DNA of 16,679 nucleotides from CAZLPZ01 sp964607245 (GTDB lineage: Bacteria; Pseudomonadota; Alphaproteobacteria; Micavibrionales; Micavibrionaceae). A program made the position numbers and the translations under genes. The stretch lies in the NCBI GenBank assembly GCA_964607245.1, contig CAZSIB010000017.1:1-16679 (forward strand), read 5' to 3'. Each line of letters opens with the position of its first letter. Position 1 is the first letter of the stretch. The notes under the pieces are model-generated. The model saw nothing but the letters and a program-made list of their open reading frames with translations. It did not search any database and had not been told where the DNA came from. Shown here piece by piece: positions 1-7,549 of this stretch.

Positions 1-2
1 CC

Positions 3-290
3 AATAGCCGGATGGATGAGCTGATCTTTCAGGAATTCAAAGGCACCGGAAACAGCGAAATTATTCTCGACCGCAAGATTGCGGATAAACGCGTCTTCCC
101 GGCGATTGACATTCAAAAATCCGGCACGCGCAAGGAAGAACTTTTGGTGTCCAAAGAACAACTCAGTAAAATGTGGGTCTTACGCCGTATTTTGAACCCC
201 ATGGGGACGGTCGACGCGGTTGAATTTTTGCTTGATAAAATGAAGGAAACTAAATCCAACGATGATTTCTTCCAGATGATGAATCAGTAG
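3..290 (+). CDS. rho: Transcription termination factor Rho, C-terminal fragment
   Basis: This is the 3' end of rho; the reading frame is open to the left edge, so the start lies outside the window. Rho is the hexameric RNA helicase/ATPase that terminates transcription. The visible peptide begins NSRMDELIFQEFKGTGNSE and continues through DRKIADKRVFPAIDIQKSGT and RKEELL, which is the highly conserved C-terminal part of the RecA-like motor domain. It ends FFQMMNQ, at the normal Rho C-terminus. The ATG at 12 is an internal methionine, not a start. The next gene begins only 10 bases after the stop. In alphaproteobacteria rho commonly precedes mnmE, which agrees with the genes downstream. The identification is very secure. 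Confidence 0.96.
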   Translation, partial: NSRMDELIFQEFKGTGNSEIILDRKIADKRVFPAIDIQKSGTRKEELLVSKEQLSKMWVLRRILNPMGTVDAVEFLLDKMKETKSNDDFFQMMNQ

Positions 291-300
291 GTTTGGACAA

Positions 301-1092
301 ATGAAGAGGTATCGTCTTTATCTCGATGAAACAGGCACGGATGATCTGACGCATACACACGATGAAAGGTACAGATATCTGTCCTTGACAGGTTTAATTT
401 TTGATCCAGTTTATGTAGATCAAATAGTTACCCCTAAACTTAATGAGATAAAAAGCTCTTATTTTCCAAGAGATCCAGACGATAGCCCGATTATCTTTCA
501 TCGCACTCATATGCTGAATGCGAAAGGCGTTTTTCAAGTTCTTGGCAATGAAAAAATAGCAACCGAATTTTTTGATGCCCTGTACTCTCTTATAAAGGAA
601 GCAGAGTTCAAGGTAATCACAGTTGTTTTAGATAAGGATGCCATGCTTCGCCAAACACACTGGAAAAGCAAGAACCCATATCATTATGGGACAGAAGTAC
701 TCATAGAAAAGTATGTACAATGGCTACAAAGAAGAGGCTCTCTTATCGGGGATATTTGTGCCGAACAAAGGCGCGGAAAGAAGGACGAGCTTCTTGATGA
801 GGCCGTATCTGAGATATATAAGGAGGGAACCCGTTATACGACAGCCGCGATGATTCAAAATAGATTGTGCGCTCAGAAGGTTAAATTTCGATCAAAAAGA
901 GATAATATTACGGCTTTACAGATCTCTGATATCTTATCAAAACCAAGTTTTGACCATGTGATTTCTAGAAGAAAACCAGATTATACCGTGTCCCCGTTCT
1001 CCGGGCGCTATATCCAACTTCTTGTCGATCAAAAATATGACCGAAGCGTAAGTGGGAAAATAGAAGGATACGGAACGAAGTACCTGCCATAA
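301..1092 (+). CDS. DUF3800 domain protein
   Basis: A 263-aa protein of the DUF3800 family, which is thought to have an RNase H-like fold but has no established biochemical role. The family hallmarks are visible. The N-terminus reads YRLYLDETGT, with the acidic pair D9-E10, followed by a hydrophobic strand (YLSLTGLIF). Near the C-terminus is QISDIL (about 207-212), matching the family's second acidic motif (Q-[IL]-[AS]-D). The protein ends GYGTKYLP. The gene lies 10 bases after rho with only a weak ribosome binding site and is visibly more AT-rich than rho and mnmE, which suggests later acquisition. DUF3800 genes are often found in mobile or defence-associated settings, but nothing here proves that role. 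A strong hairpin begins a few bases after the stop (see 1097-1176). Family assignment is fairly sure; function is unknown. Confidence 0.85.
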   Translation: MKRYRLYLDETGTDDLTHTHDERYRYLSLTGLIFDPVYVDQIVTPKLNEIKSSYFPRDPDDSPIIFHRTHMLNAKGVFQVLGNEKIATEFFDALYSLIKEAEFKVITVVLDKDAMLRQTHWKSKNPYHYGTEVLIEKYVQWLQRRGSLIGDICAEQRRGKKDELLDEAVSEIYKEGTRYTTAAMIQNRLCAQKVKFRSKRDNITALQISDILSKPSFDHVISRRKPDYTVSPFSGRYIQLLVDQKYDRSVSGKIEGYGTKYLP

Positions 1093-1096
1093 CAAA

Positions 1097-1176
1097 AAGC
1101 GGGGCAAGAGCCCCGCTTCCGATGGATTAATGTACCATCTACTACCAGCCGCATGATGCACTGGATTACAGTCAGT
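1097..1176 (+). ncRNA. Structured 3' element of the DUF3800 gene (candidate RNA)
   Basis: Directly after the DUF3800 stop there is a perfect 9-bp stem, AAGCGGGGC (1097-1105) / GCCCCGCTT (1110-1118), with loop AAGA. It is followed by GATGG/CCATC (1121-1125/1135-1139) and by CCAG..CTGG (1145-1148/1161-1164) enclosing GCA/TGC. An alternative pairing ACTG/CAGT (1160-1163/1169-1172) overlaps the last stem. No T-run follows the first stem on the + strand. Read on the - strand, the first stem is followed by TTTTT, so it could also act as a leftward terminator. From memory, comparative-genomics work described several 'DUF3800' RNA motifs beside such genes; membership in one of them is inference. Confidence 0.45.
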
Positions 1177-1416
1177 ATAGCACACATCAAAAAAATACAC
1201 AATTTTTCTTTTAAGGTACTGATTAGACTTCCAGTTTAGTTCGAATTAGAAACGATATTTCCCGATGATCTATCCCCCATAGAGCGTAAAAAAGATGCCC
1301 GTTTTTTCTGGCACTCCTTGCTTTATGACTGTGCGATGCGGGGGTTTCTTATTCTCGACAATTCCATTGTTTTTGGGTTAGGATCGGGTTCTGAGCCCCA
1401 GAAAGGAAAGCCCACC
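1177..1416. other. Non-coding stretch before the DUF6489-like gene
   Basis: About 240 bases with no credible gene. It is AT-rich at first (T- and A-runs around 1190-1215) and carries several in-frame stops. It presumably holds the promoter for the DUF6489-like gene and mnmE, since no gene continues into it from the left. I could not pick out a convincing -35/-10 pair. Open frames reaching into it (for instance one beginning at 1318) read out of frame-like, low-similarity sequence before the real start at 1417. Confidence 0.4.
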
Positions 1417-1731
1417 ATGAAAATGAATTTTGACATTGAATGCACACCGGAAGAGGCGCGGAAATTTCTGGGTCTGCCCGATATCGTGCCGATGCAGGAC
1501 GCGATCATGAAGCAACTGCAACAGCGCCTATCGGATAATATTAAACAACTGGACCCGGAAACCCTGGTCAAGACCTGGATGCCGGTCACCATTCAAAACT
1601 GGACGGATATGCAGCGCGCGTTCTGGGGGCAAATGGGCACAGGGCAAGGTGCGGGGGCGATGCCGTTTGGGTTTGGTACCTCTCCGACTGCCGCGGCCAA
1701 ATCCGCCGCACGACCCAAATCACGGAAATAA
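1417..1731 (+). CDS. DUF6489-family small protein
   Basis: A 104-aa protein beginning MKMNFDIECTPEEARKFLGL followed by PDIVPMQDAIMKQLQQRL. This matches my recollection of the alphaproteobacterial DUF6489 family, which carries a CTPEEAR..LGLPD signature near the N-terminus. The middle part (TWMPVTIQNWTDMQRAFWGQM) looks helical. The tail is glycine/alanine-rich and then basic (AAKSAARPKSRK), suggesting a disordered, possibly nucleic-acid-contacting end. The start at 1417 was chosen because AGGAAAG lies about 7 bases upstream and the family begins there; a longer frame from 1318 has no such support. The stop overlaps the mnmE start by one base (TAATG), so the two are probably translated together. 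Its molecular function is unknown; the neighbour gives only a loose link to tRNA modification. Confidence 0.75.
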   Translation: MKMNFDIECTPEEARKFLGLPDIVPMQDAIMKQLQQRLSDNIKQLDPETLVKTWMPVTIQNWTDMQRAFWGQMGTGQGAGAMPFGFGTSPTAAAKSAARPKSRK

Positions 1732-3122
1732 TGGGACCCCAATCTGATACGATTTTTGCCCTCTCGACCCCGCCGGGGGTTGGGGCCTTGGCCCTGTTGC
1801 GGATCTCGGGTCCGCGGGTCCGCGACGTGCTTGCTGCGCTCACATCGCCGCCCTTCGGGAAGGAAGAGAAAAATTTTAAACCCCGTTACGCCACGCTTGC
1901 TCCGCTTTATGAGCCTGCATGTGGCGACATGATCGACCAGGCCCTGGTGACATTCTTTCCGGGGCCACATTCCTTTACCGGCGAGGACGTGGCCGAACTT
2001 TCGCTCCATGGTGGACGTGCGGTTGTGCGCGGGGCGATGGATGCCCTCTCCGCCCTGCCCTTTTGCCGTTTGGCGGAACCCGGCGAATTTACGCGCCGCG
2101 CCTTTTTGAACCATAAATTGGACTTAACCGAGGCCGAGGCCGTCGCCGATCTTATTCACGCCGAAACAACCTTACAGCGGCGTCAGGCCCTGGCTCAGAT
2201 GGGGGGGAAGCTCAAGGATTTTTATGATCAATTACGCGATGAACTGATCCATATCACGGCGTACTTAGAGGCGCATTTGGACTTCCCGGACGAGGATTTA
2301 CCGCCCACGTTATTCCCCGCAATGCGGCCGCGGATGGCGGCGCTTGTCACAAAAATCGCGCAACATCTGGATGATGGACATCGCGGGGAACGCGTGCGCG
2401 ACGGGGTGAATGTCGTGATTTTGGGGGCACCCAATGCGGGGAAATCGAGTTTGATCAATCTTTTGGCCGCGCGTGATGTGGCGCTTGTCTCGGATATACC
2501 GGGGACCACACGCGATATGATCGATGTGCATTTGGATTTATCGGGTGCGGCGGTGACCCTTACCGATACGGCGGGGTTACGTGATATGCCCGATGATATT
2601 GACGTGGATGGTCATGCCCGGATTGAGGCCGAGGGGATCGCGCGGGCCCGTGCGCGGGCCGCCGCCGCCCCGCTTAAAATCGTGATGATTGATGCAAGTG
2701 CGGGGGCTGTGCCTCCCCCCGATATTTTGGATTACCTTGATGATCAGGCGTTGGTTGTCCTGAACAAGATTGATGCGGCCCCCGATATAACCGCCCAGAC
2801 CCTCCAGATTTTGGGGTATCCCGTCATCCCCCTTTCTGTGCGGACGGGCGCCGGGGTGGATACGTTGATCGCCACACTGACCGCGCGAGTCATGGATATT
2901 TTGGGGCATGGGGAGGACGGCGTTTTGCCGACGCGCGCGCGGCACCGCGCGGCACTTGAAGAGGCGGTTCAGGCCTTGACCACCGCGCAAGATTTAACCG
3001 CGCCGGAACTCATGGCCGAGGAATGTCGACGCGCGGTCGCGGCGCTCTCGCGCCTCACCGGCCGGGTGGATGTCGACGATATCTTGGATGTTATTTTCCA
3101 CGATTTTTGTATCGGGAAATAA
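1731..3122 (+). CDS. mnmE: tRNA modification GTPase MnmE (TrmE)
   Basis: 463 aa, the normal length. MnmE works with MnmG to add the carboxymethylaminomethyl (or aminomethyl) group at C5 of wobble uridine 34 in certain tRNAs, using a tetrahydrofolate-derived carbon. The N-terminal folate-binding domain starts DTIFALSTPPGVGALALLRI and includes GEFTRRAFLNHKLDLTEAEA. The G domain has G1 GAPNAGKSS (232-240), G2 GTTRD (258-262), G3 DTAGLR (279-284) and G4 NKID (345-348). The protein ends FCIGK, the conserved C-terminal motif with its essential cysteine. The start overlaps the previous stop (TAATG) and has no clear ribosome binding site, so translation is probably coupled. Its partner mnmG, usually adjacent, is about 6 kb away behind the prepilin cassette. 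Confidence 0.98.
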   Translation: MGPQSDTIFALSTPPGVGALALLRISGPRVRDVLAALTSPPFGKEEKNFKPRYATLAPLYEPACGDMIDQALVTFFPGPHSFTGEDVAELSLHGGRAVVRGAMDALSALPFCRLAEPGEFTRRAFLNHKLDLTEAEAVADLIHAETTLQRRQALAQMGGKLKDFYDQLRDELIHITAYLEAHLDFPDEDLPPTLFPAMRPRMAALVTKIAQHLDDGHRGERVRDGVNVVILGAPNAGKSSLINLLAARDVALVSDIPGTTRDMIDVHLDLSGAAVTLTDTAGLRDMPDDIDVDGHARIEAEGIARARARAAAAPLKIVMIDASAGAVPPPDILDYLDDQALVVLNKIDAAPDITAQTLQILGYPVIPLSVRTGAGVDTLIATLTARVMDILGHGEDGVLPTRARHRAALEEAVQALTTAQDLTAPELMAEECRRAVAALSRLTGRVDVDDILDVIFHDFCIGK

Positions 3123-3133
3123 GGGAAAAACAT

Positions 3134-3161
3134 CTCGGGGCAGGAATGACCCTGCCCCGAG
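3134..3161. terminator. Hairpin terminator between convergent mnmE and prepilin genes
   Basis: A perfect 11-bp GC-rich stem, CTCGGGGCAGG (3134-3144) / CCTGCCCCGAG (3151-3161), with loop AATGAC. It sits between the mnmE stop and the stop of the leftward prepilin gene. On the - strand the stem is followed after ATG by TTTTT, a typical intrinsic terminator for the prepilin transcript. On the + strand the T-run is absent, but the stem may still help end mnmE transcription. Confidence 0.75.
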
Positions 3162-3169
3162 CATAGATA

Positions 3170-5992
3170 TTACTGACCGCAAGTACACGGATCAAATCTG
3201 GACCAGTTACTGCTGCCTTGATCTTGAAGATAGCAAGGACGATCTGTCTCCGCCGGGGGGCAATTTGGGATTCCCGCGCCGATACAGGCGGCGCGTTCAA
3301 TTGGTCCCCAGCAGGTTTGTCTCTCTAAAGGCGAACCAGGGCCTGAAGAGCTAGAGGCACCGTTACCTATCCATGTTGAGTTTATCGGGACACACCCCGC
3401 TGTATTCACGGCGTACTGAATATTTTGATCTGAACCGAGAACGCGTGTGTTTGGATCCGCACTGTAGAACAGCGAATTCGGAAAGCCCGGGCCGCCCGCA
3501 ACGCAATCGCGGTCTGCTGTACGGGTAATAACCGCCTCACCCCAAACGCCGCTTTGTCCGGTGTAGATCGTGAGGGTTGAATCTTCAAGGCTACGAAAAT
3601 CCTGGGAACATGGAACACGATAAGTTGTCGGGGTTCCAATTTGAGGAATGCAGACACACTGTCCTTCCGGTGTTCCGGGCTCATTCCAAGAGGGTGGCGT
3701 AGTTGTGCAATTTCTGGTTTTTTTGAAGCGCACGAAAGGTGGTGCTTCAGGAGAACCGACAGCCACCGTCCCCCCTTGGCACGAGTGAAAGCTTAGCTGA
3801 TAGGCGTTAGTATCGCAGATACAAACGTCCTCTTTCTTGGGCGTTGGGCGTTCCCATCTTCCGTGATTTTGCCCCTGACAGTTAAATGCTGTGTATTGGC
3901 GGAATGATTTTCCATCAGCACTGATGTCTGTCATCGGGACTTGGGTGGGATCGACTTTGAATCCCTCATCGCAGGGGACCCAATTCGGGATAGAAGGAAT
4001 GTTGTTTTCACATCTGCAGTTGTCGAGACTGTTCCCTGATGGAGGTGCATCGGTGGGAGGGATGCCGCCGCAACTTCTTCCTTGCACATTATAAGTACCT
4101 GTCCAGGCGTTTTTCGAATCGAAATTTGCACGACTATCCGCTGTGTAAGGGGGGCCGGCGCCAAAAGGATCCTGCAGGCGAACTTTGCTTGGGTATCTCG
4201 TATGAGTCCACGCAAGGCGATTGCAGGGAATATCCTCATTGTAATCGGCCATAATACATTGTTCCACCGTACACTCTCCGGTAGTTTCACCTTGCACCCA
4301 TGTGCCATCGTTACAGGTATAGGTTTCTGTACGCTCGCCGCTCGTGAATCCATAGCGGCAGAGTCGGCTGCCTTCTCCGAAGGGAGCCCAGTCGTTTAGC
4401 CATCGGTGCCAAAACCCAATTCTGCCAGTGCTATAAAGGCCTGCACAAGACGAGTTTGCATCTTTTCGAATGACGGTGTTGATGCTTCTGGTAATAGTTG
4501 TTCCGTTTGCGGCGCCACCCGGCAAACTAAAGTAAGGGTTTTTCCCCACTGAGTTGCTATCAAGCCAGGCCGTTCTGGCCGGAGGCCCAGAGATACGGTA
4601 ATTCATATATTGCGCGATTTTGTTTGTGTCATTTTCATCGCAAAGACGTTTGTTGGATACTCCTGGACAGGTTGTTTGTCCCGGCGTTGCACAAATGGGG
4701 CTACCGTTTGCATCGAATCCTTTGAGGCGCTTGGTCGGGGGACAGAATTCACCATTCGCCTTGACGCAAACAACTTTGGTTGCCGTGCCATCCCCATAGA
4801 TTTCTTTTACAATTTCGTCAGGGGGGCATTTCAAGCCACCTGTCCCGGTATCGGGGTCTCCCGCGATATTTTTTGGATTAAAGCAATTTGTGCCTGGCGA
4901 GGTCTCATTACAGAATTTATCGGTTTCCGAAACGACGGCCGCGTTGCTTCGTATGGCGGCTTCTGGGTTCGTGGCAGACACCATTAATCCAAGATCAAGT
5001 TGTTCGCCTGCCGCGCCCGAGCCGAGGCCAACAGCAACCTTACCTGTGGAATCCCGTAAAATAACATCGGCAGGATTTGCCGTGCTTTCCCGCCAAAATG
5101 TGGCATCTGTTTTTGTAAAATAGGTGACATTATCATCCAAAAACGGCGATGTATTCCATGCGGGTATGTTTGCAGCCCGGTTAAGAAAAGAGGTCCCGTT
5201 AGATCCTGTATAGACGATTTCACTTAAATTACTACAATTTGCAAATTCTCCGGCACCGCCTGTGTTTGCCTGTGTACAGGGCATGGGAACCGTCGTGATA
5301 TGAGGTTGCCCGCCATCTGCCGCAATAGGTGTTCCGGCGGCGTCACGTGGGAATGCCCCAACGCGGTTTTTCCCCGCCGAAAAAATAACAAACTCACCTT
5401 TATTAGGGGGGTCGATGAGAGAGTTTTCTGCGCCACCGACTGTCGCGATGTCGCGAATTCGAATTGTACCGTTACCTTTTTTATAGCTTGTCGCGTTTGT
5501 CTGCCGCATCGAAACCATGTAAGTCAGACGCATCCCATAGGGGTCATAGGCCTTGTCTTCACTGATTTCAAGCGTAATAAACGGCACCATGCCGCGGCGA
5601 ATATTGCTGTCACTTGCGTTTGCGCTGGCCGTATTACAGAGGCCGCCGGCGGGTTGCGTACATTCCGCCGCTGTCCCAAGATTGCCCGAACCATCAAGTT
5701 TTGGGATCGCGGCATTGGGGCGACAATCTTCGACCCCGTAATTGGTCGCCGATCGGGCGAGTGAGGCATCGGCAGGACAGGGGTAACGTCCTTTTTTATA
5801 AACAAAACGTGACATGGCAGATTCAATTTCAAGAGTCATGTCGATTTCGCGTTCATCGATTTGCTGCCGCACATAGATTCGATAAGCGGTTCCGGCCGAC
5901 AGGAGAACGACCGATAAGATAACAAGAACAATCGCGACTTCTAAAAGCGTATACCCGGAACAGGAATTTAATTTTTGTACTATTTTTTTCAT
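3170..5992 (-). CDS. Giant type IV prepilin-like protein with cysteine-rich C-terminus
   Basis: 940 aa, several times longer than ordinary pilins. The N-terminus MKKIVQKLNSCSG is a prepilin leader; cleavage is predicted between G13 and Y14. It is followed by YTLLEVAIVLVILSVVLL with the conserved Glu at mature position 5, and the membrane/assembly helix spans about 14-34. A YPCP motif lies at 70-73. The middle region shares blocks with its two neighbours (YDPYGMRLTYMVS, VIFSAGKNRVGAF, a VGLG at 321-324, GDPDTGTGGLKCPP). The C-terminal third carries repeated C-x-C and single cysteines (CRC 659-661, CIC 724-726, CVC 779-781, CTC 936-938), suggesting disulfide-bonded modules outside the cytoplasm. 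The start at 5992 was chosen for its AAGGA site 8 bases upstream; an open frame extends to 6073 but overlaps the preceding gene and spoils the leader. It lies 20 bases after the 478-aa gene, probably in one operon. The function is unrecognised; surface filament or adhesin is inference. Confidence 0.8.
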   Translation of the reverse strand: MKKIVQKLNSCSGYTLLEVAIVLVILSVVLLSAGTAYRIYVRQQIDEREIDMTLEIESAMSRFVYKKGRYPCPADASLARSATNYGVEDCRPNAAIPKLDGSGNLGTAAECTQPAGGLCNTASANASDSNIRRGMVPFITLEISEDKAYDPYGMRLTYMVSMRQTNATSYKKGNGTIRIRDIATVGGAENSLIDPPNKGEFVIFSAGKNRVGAFPRDAAGTPIAADGGQPHITTVPMPCTQANTGGAGEFANCSNLSEIVYTGSNGTSFLNRAANIPAWNTSPFLDDNVTYFTKTDATFWRESTANPADVILRDSTGKVAVGLGSGAAGEQLDLGLMVSATNPEAAIRSNAAVVSETDKFCNETSPGTNCFNPKNIAGDPDTGTGGLKCPPDEIVKEIYGDGTATKVVCVKANGEFCPPTKRLKGFDANGSPICATPGQTTCPGVSNKRLCDENDTNKIAQYMNYRISGPPARTAWLDSNSVGKNPYFSLPGGAANGTTITRSINTVIRKDANSSCAGLYSTGRIGFWHRWLNDWAPFGEGSRLCRYGFTSGERTETYTCNDGTWVQGETTGECTVEQCIMADYNEDIPCNRLAWTHTRYPSKVRLQDPFGAGPPYTADSRANFDSKNAWTGTYNVQGRSCGGIPPTDAPPSGNSLDNCRCENNIPSIPNWVPCDEGFKVDPTQVPMTDISADGKSFRQYTAFNCQGQNHGRWERPTPKKEDVCICDTNAYQLSFHSCQGGTVAVGSPEAPPFVRFKKTRNCTTTPPSWNEPGTPEGQCVCIPQIGTPTTYRVPCSQDFRSLEDSTLTIYTGQSGVWGEAVITRTADRDCVAGGPGFPNSLFYSADPNTRVLGSDQNIQYAVNTAGCVPINSTWIGNGASSSSGPGSPLERQTCWGPIERAACIGAGIPNCPPAETDRPCYLQDQGSSNWSRFDPCTCGQ

Positions 5993-6012
5993 TTTCTTCG
6001 TCCTTGTGGTTA

Positions 6013-7449
6013 TTAGGGGCAGGGGTCGCCAGTACAGCAAATACTGCCGTCCGCATGAAATCCAACAACCCATTTTCCTGGGTCACATACGCCGGTAACG
6101 ATTCCTGAAATATTCAGGGGAGGGGTGGCGCAGGTATAGTTCACCGTGACGCCACTGGGGGGCGTTGATAACGGGCCGGATCCAATTTTTTGGATATAGC
6201 CCGAAAGACAATTAAACCCGCCTTTTTTAGGAACAGAGGGATTATCCCATTTTCCACTGAGAACACGTGTGTCTAGGCATTTATTGGGGGTGCTTAAGGT
6301 TCCACCCCCAACGGCGCTTGATGCACAGATCGTGTTTGCAACAATCTCATTCGCGCGGATGGGGCCCGCAACATCTAATCGAAGGATTGGATTCGGGGCT
6401 GTACCGATACCAACATTTCTTAAGTTAATATTTCTAACGTCGGCGGTGGTATTGGATATCCCATCCCAAGTTACCGAACCGAGACTGGATGTTGCCGAGA
6501 CAATGTCATCAAAGTAATGTGTCGCAGATGCGGTATTATAGCTTCGTCCCTTTCGCCTTACCCCTGATGCGGAGATGGAAATCCCTGTGTTGATAAAAAG
6601 GGAATCCCCGTCACAATTTTCCATCCGTGAATAGGAATCGCTTGATTCTGGCGTTCCAAGTGTGCAGGGGGCAAATTGTGTTCCGGCCTTCGTATAAGAT
6701 CCCAATTTATCTCGACCGCCTGAAAAAAGAAGGTAATAATGCGAAAAATTCCCATCAATGATCGATTTTTGGGCGGCGGCCGTATAGTCGTAGTCAAAGG
6801 ATTGTGTTGTGATATTTAGTTGGGAAATATCAAATGTATTATTGTGTGTTAAGGACCCCGAGACAGCATAGGTATATTTCATTCCGTACGCATCATAGGT
6901 GTATTGTTCTGGTAGGCCGAGTGTGACATAGGGGATTGCGCCGATGAAAACAGAAGTATCCGGATTCGTCGCGGGATCTGTTCTATGGGGGTACGACTGC
7001 GTTGTAATCAGATTGGCAATAAGACGGGTTGCTCCGTCAACGCGCCAGCCCGCAACCCTGGAAATGCCTGTTGCTGCGTCTGTCCCGGGCCCGGCACCGG
7101 ATCCAGGTCCCATATAACAACGGCCATAAACGACACCGTCGATTGCTGTGGCACCAAGTGGTTTGTCGGCGGGGGCTGTAAATCGCATTTCTCGGCCGCG
7201 GGCTGCGTTGCCAATAGGCGCCTTCGGGGGGGCCGGACAGGGATAAAACCCGAATTTATTTTTAAATTTTGCGATGGCCGCGTTCACTTGATTAAGGGAT
7301 GAGTCGTTAAGCATTTTTTCGCGCTTGCGTTGCTCAACTTTCCAATAGGCCGAAAACCCAACCATCAAGAGGCCAATAATAATAATCGCGATCGATGCCT
7401 CGATCAACGTAAAACCGCCCTTTTCTTTTCCCCAACCGGCCATGACCAT
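6013..7449 (-). CDS. Type IV prepilin-like protein with VGIG motif (478 aa)
   Basis: The N-terminus MVMAGWGKEKGG / FTLIEASIAIIIIGLLMVGF is a classic prepilin leader and helix, with cleavage predicted at G12|F13 and Glu at mature position 5. YPCP is at 69-72, the same 56-residue distance from the first mature residue as in both neighbours. Shared blocks follow: IPYVTLGLPEQYTYDAYGMK, LLFSGGRDKLGSY, HYFDDIVS, then NVGIGTAPNPILRLDVAG (VGIGT at 346-350). The end has CDPGKWVVGF and ICCTGDPCP, paralogous to the 518-aa protein. It is the first gene of a leftward pair. The start is uncertain: ATG at 7449 or 7443, neither with a good ribosome binding site, and the 7449 codon lies in a hairpin (7445-7462). 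No pilus assembly ATPase or prepilin peptidase gene is in view. Export as a (pseudo)pilin is secure by motif; its role is unknown. Confidence 0.82.
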   Translation of the reverse strand: MVMAGWGKEKGGFTLIEASIAIIIIGLLMVGFSAYWKVEQRKREKMLNDSSLNQVNAAIAKFKNKFGFYPCPAPPKAPIGNAARGREMRFTAPADKPLGATAIDGVVYGRCYMGPGSGAGPGTDAATGISRVAGWRVDGATRLIANLITTQSYPHRTDPATNPDTSVFIGAIPYVTLGLPEQYTYDAYGMKYTYAVSGSLTHNNTFDISQLNITTQSFDYDYTAAAQKSIIDGNFSHYYLLFSGGRDKLGSYTKAGTQFAPCTLGTPESSDSYSRMENCDGDSLFINTGISISASGVRRKGRSYNTASATHYFDDIVSATSSLGSVTWDGISNTTADVRNINLRNVGIGTAPNPILRLDVAGPIRANEIVANTICASSAVGGGTLSTPNKCLDTRVLSGKWDNPSVPKKGGFNCLSGYIQKIGSGPLSTPPSGVTVNYTCATPPLNISGIVTGVCDPGKWVVGFHADGSICCTGDPCP

Positions 7450-7519
7450 ATTTTAGTATGGTGCCGTTTCTCTTAAATTTTAGTAAAAAATTTATTTCCT
7501 TCATGCAAGAATGAAGGAA
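7445..7519. promoter_or_regulatory. Divergent prepilin control region with three inverted repeats
   Basis: The 100 bases between the divergent prepilin genes contain three successive perfect inverted repeats: ACCATA/TATGGT (7445-7450/7457-7462), TAAATTTT/AAAATTTA (7474-7481/7487-7494) and TTCCTTCAT/ATGAAGGAA (7496-7504/7511-7519). The first covers the initiation codon of the leftward gene, the second is the AT-rich core where promoters for both directions would fit, and the third lies in the probable leader of the rightward gene. They may be operators or leader hairpins. I could not assign -35/-10 boxes with confidence. Confidence 0.5.
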
Positions 7520-7549
7520 GGGATATAGCGCGGCGGGGTATTCACGAGA

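Noticed and set aside
937..1200. Leftward open frame of 87 codons over the DUF3800 3' end
   Set aside because: It runs antisense through the DUF3800 coding end and the hairpins, has no ribosome binding site and no recognisable protein pattern.
1593..2114. Leftward open frame of 173 codons over the DUF6489-like gene and mnmE
   Set aside because: It is antisense to two well-supported genes; the high GC third positions of mnmE leave long antisense frames open.
5993..6073. N-terminal extension of the 940-aa prepilin
   Set aside because: It would overlap the previous gene's end and bury the prepilin leader; the ATG at 5992 has a good ribosome binding site and a standard leader.
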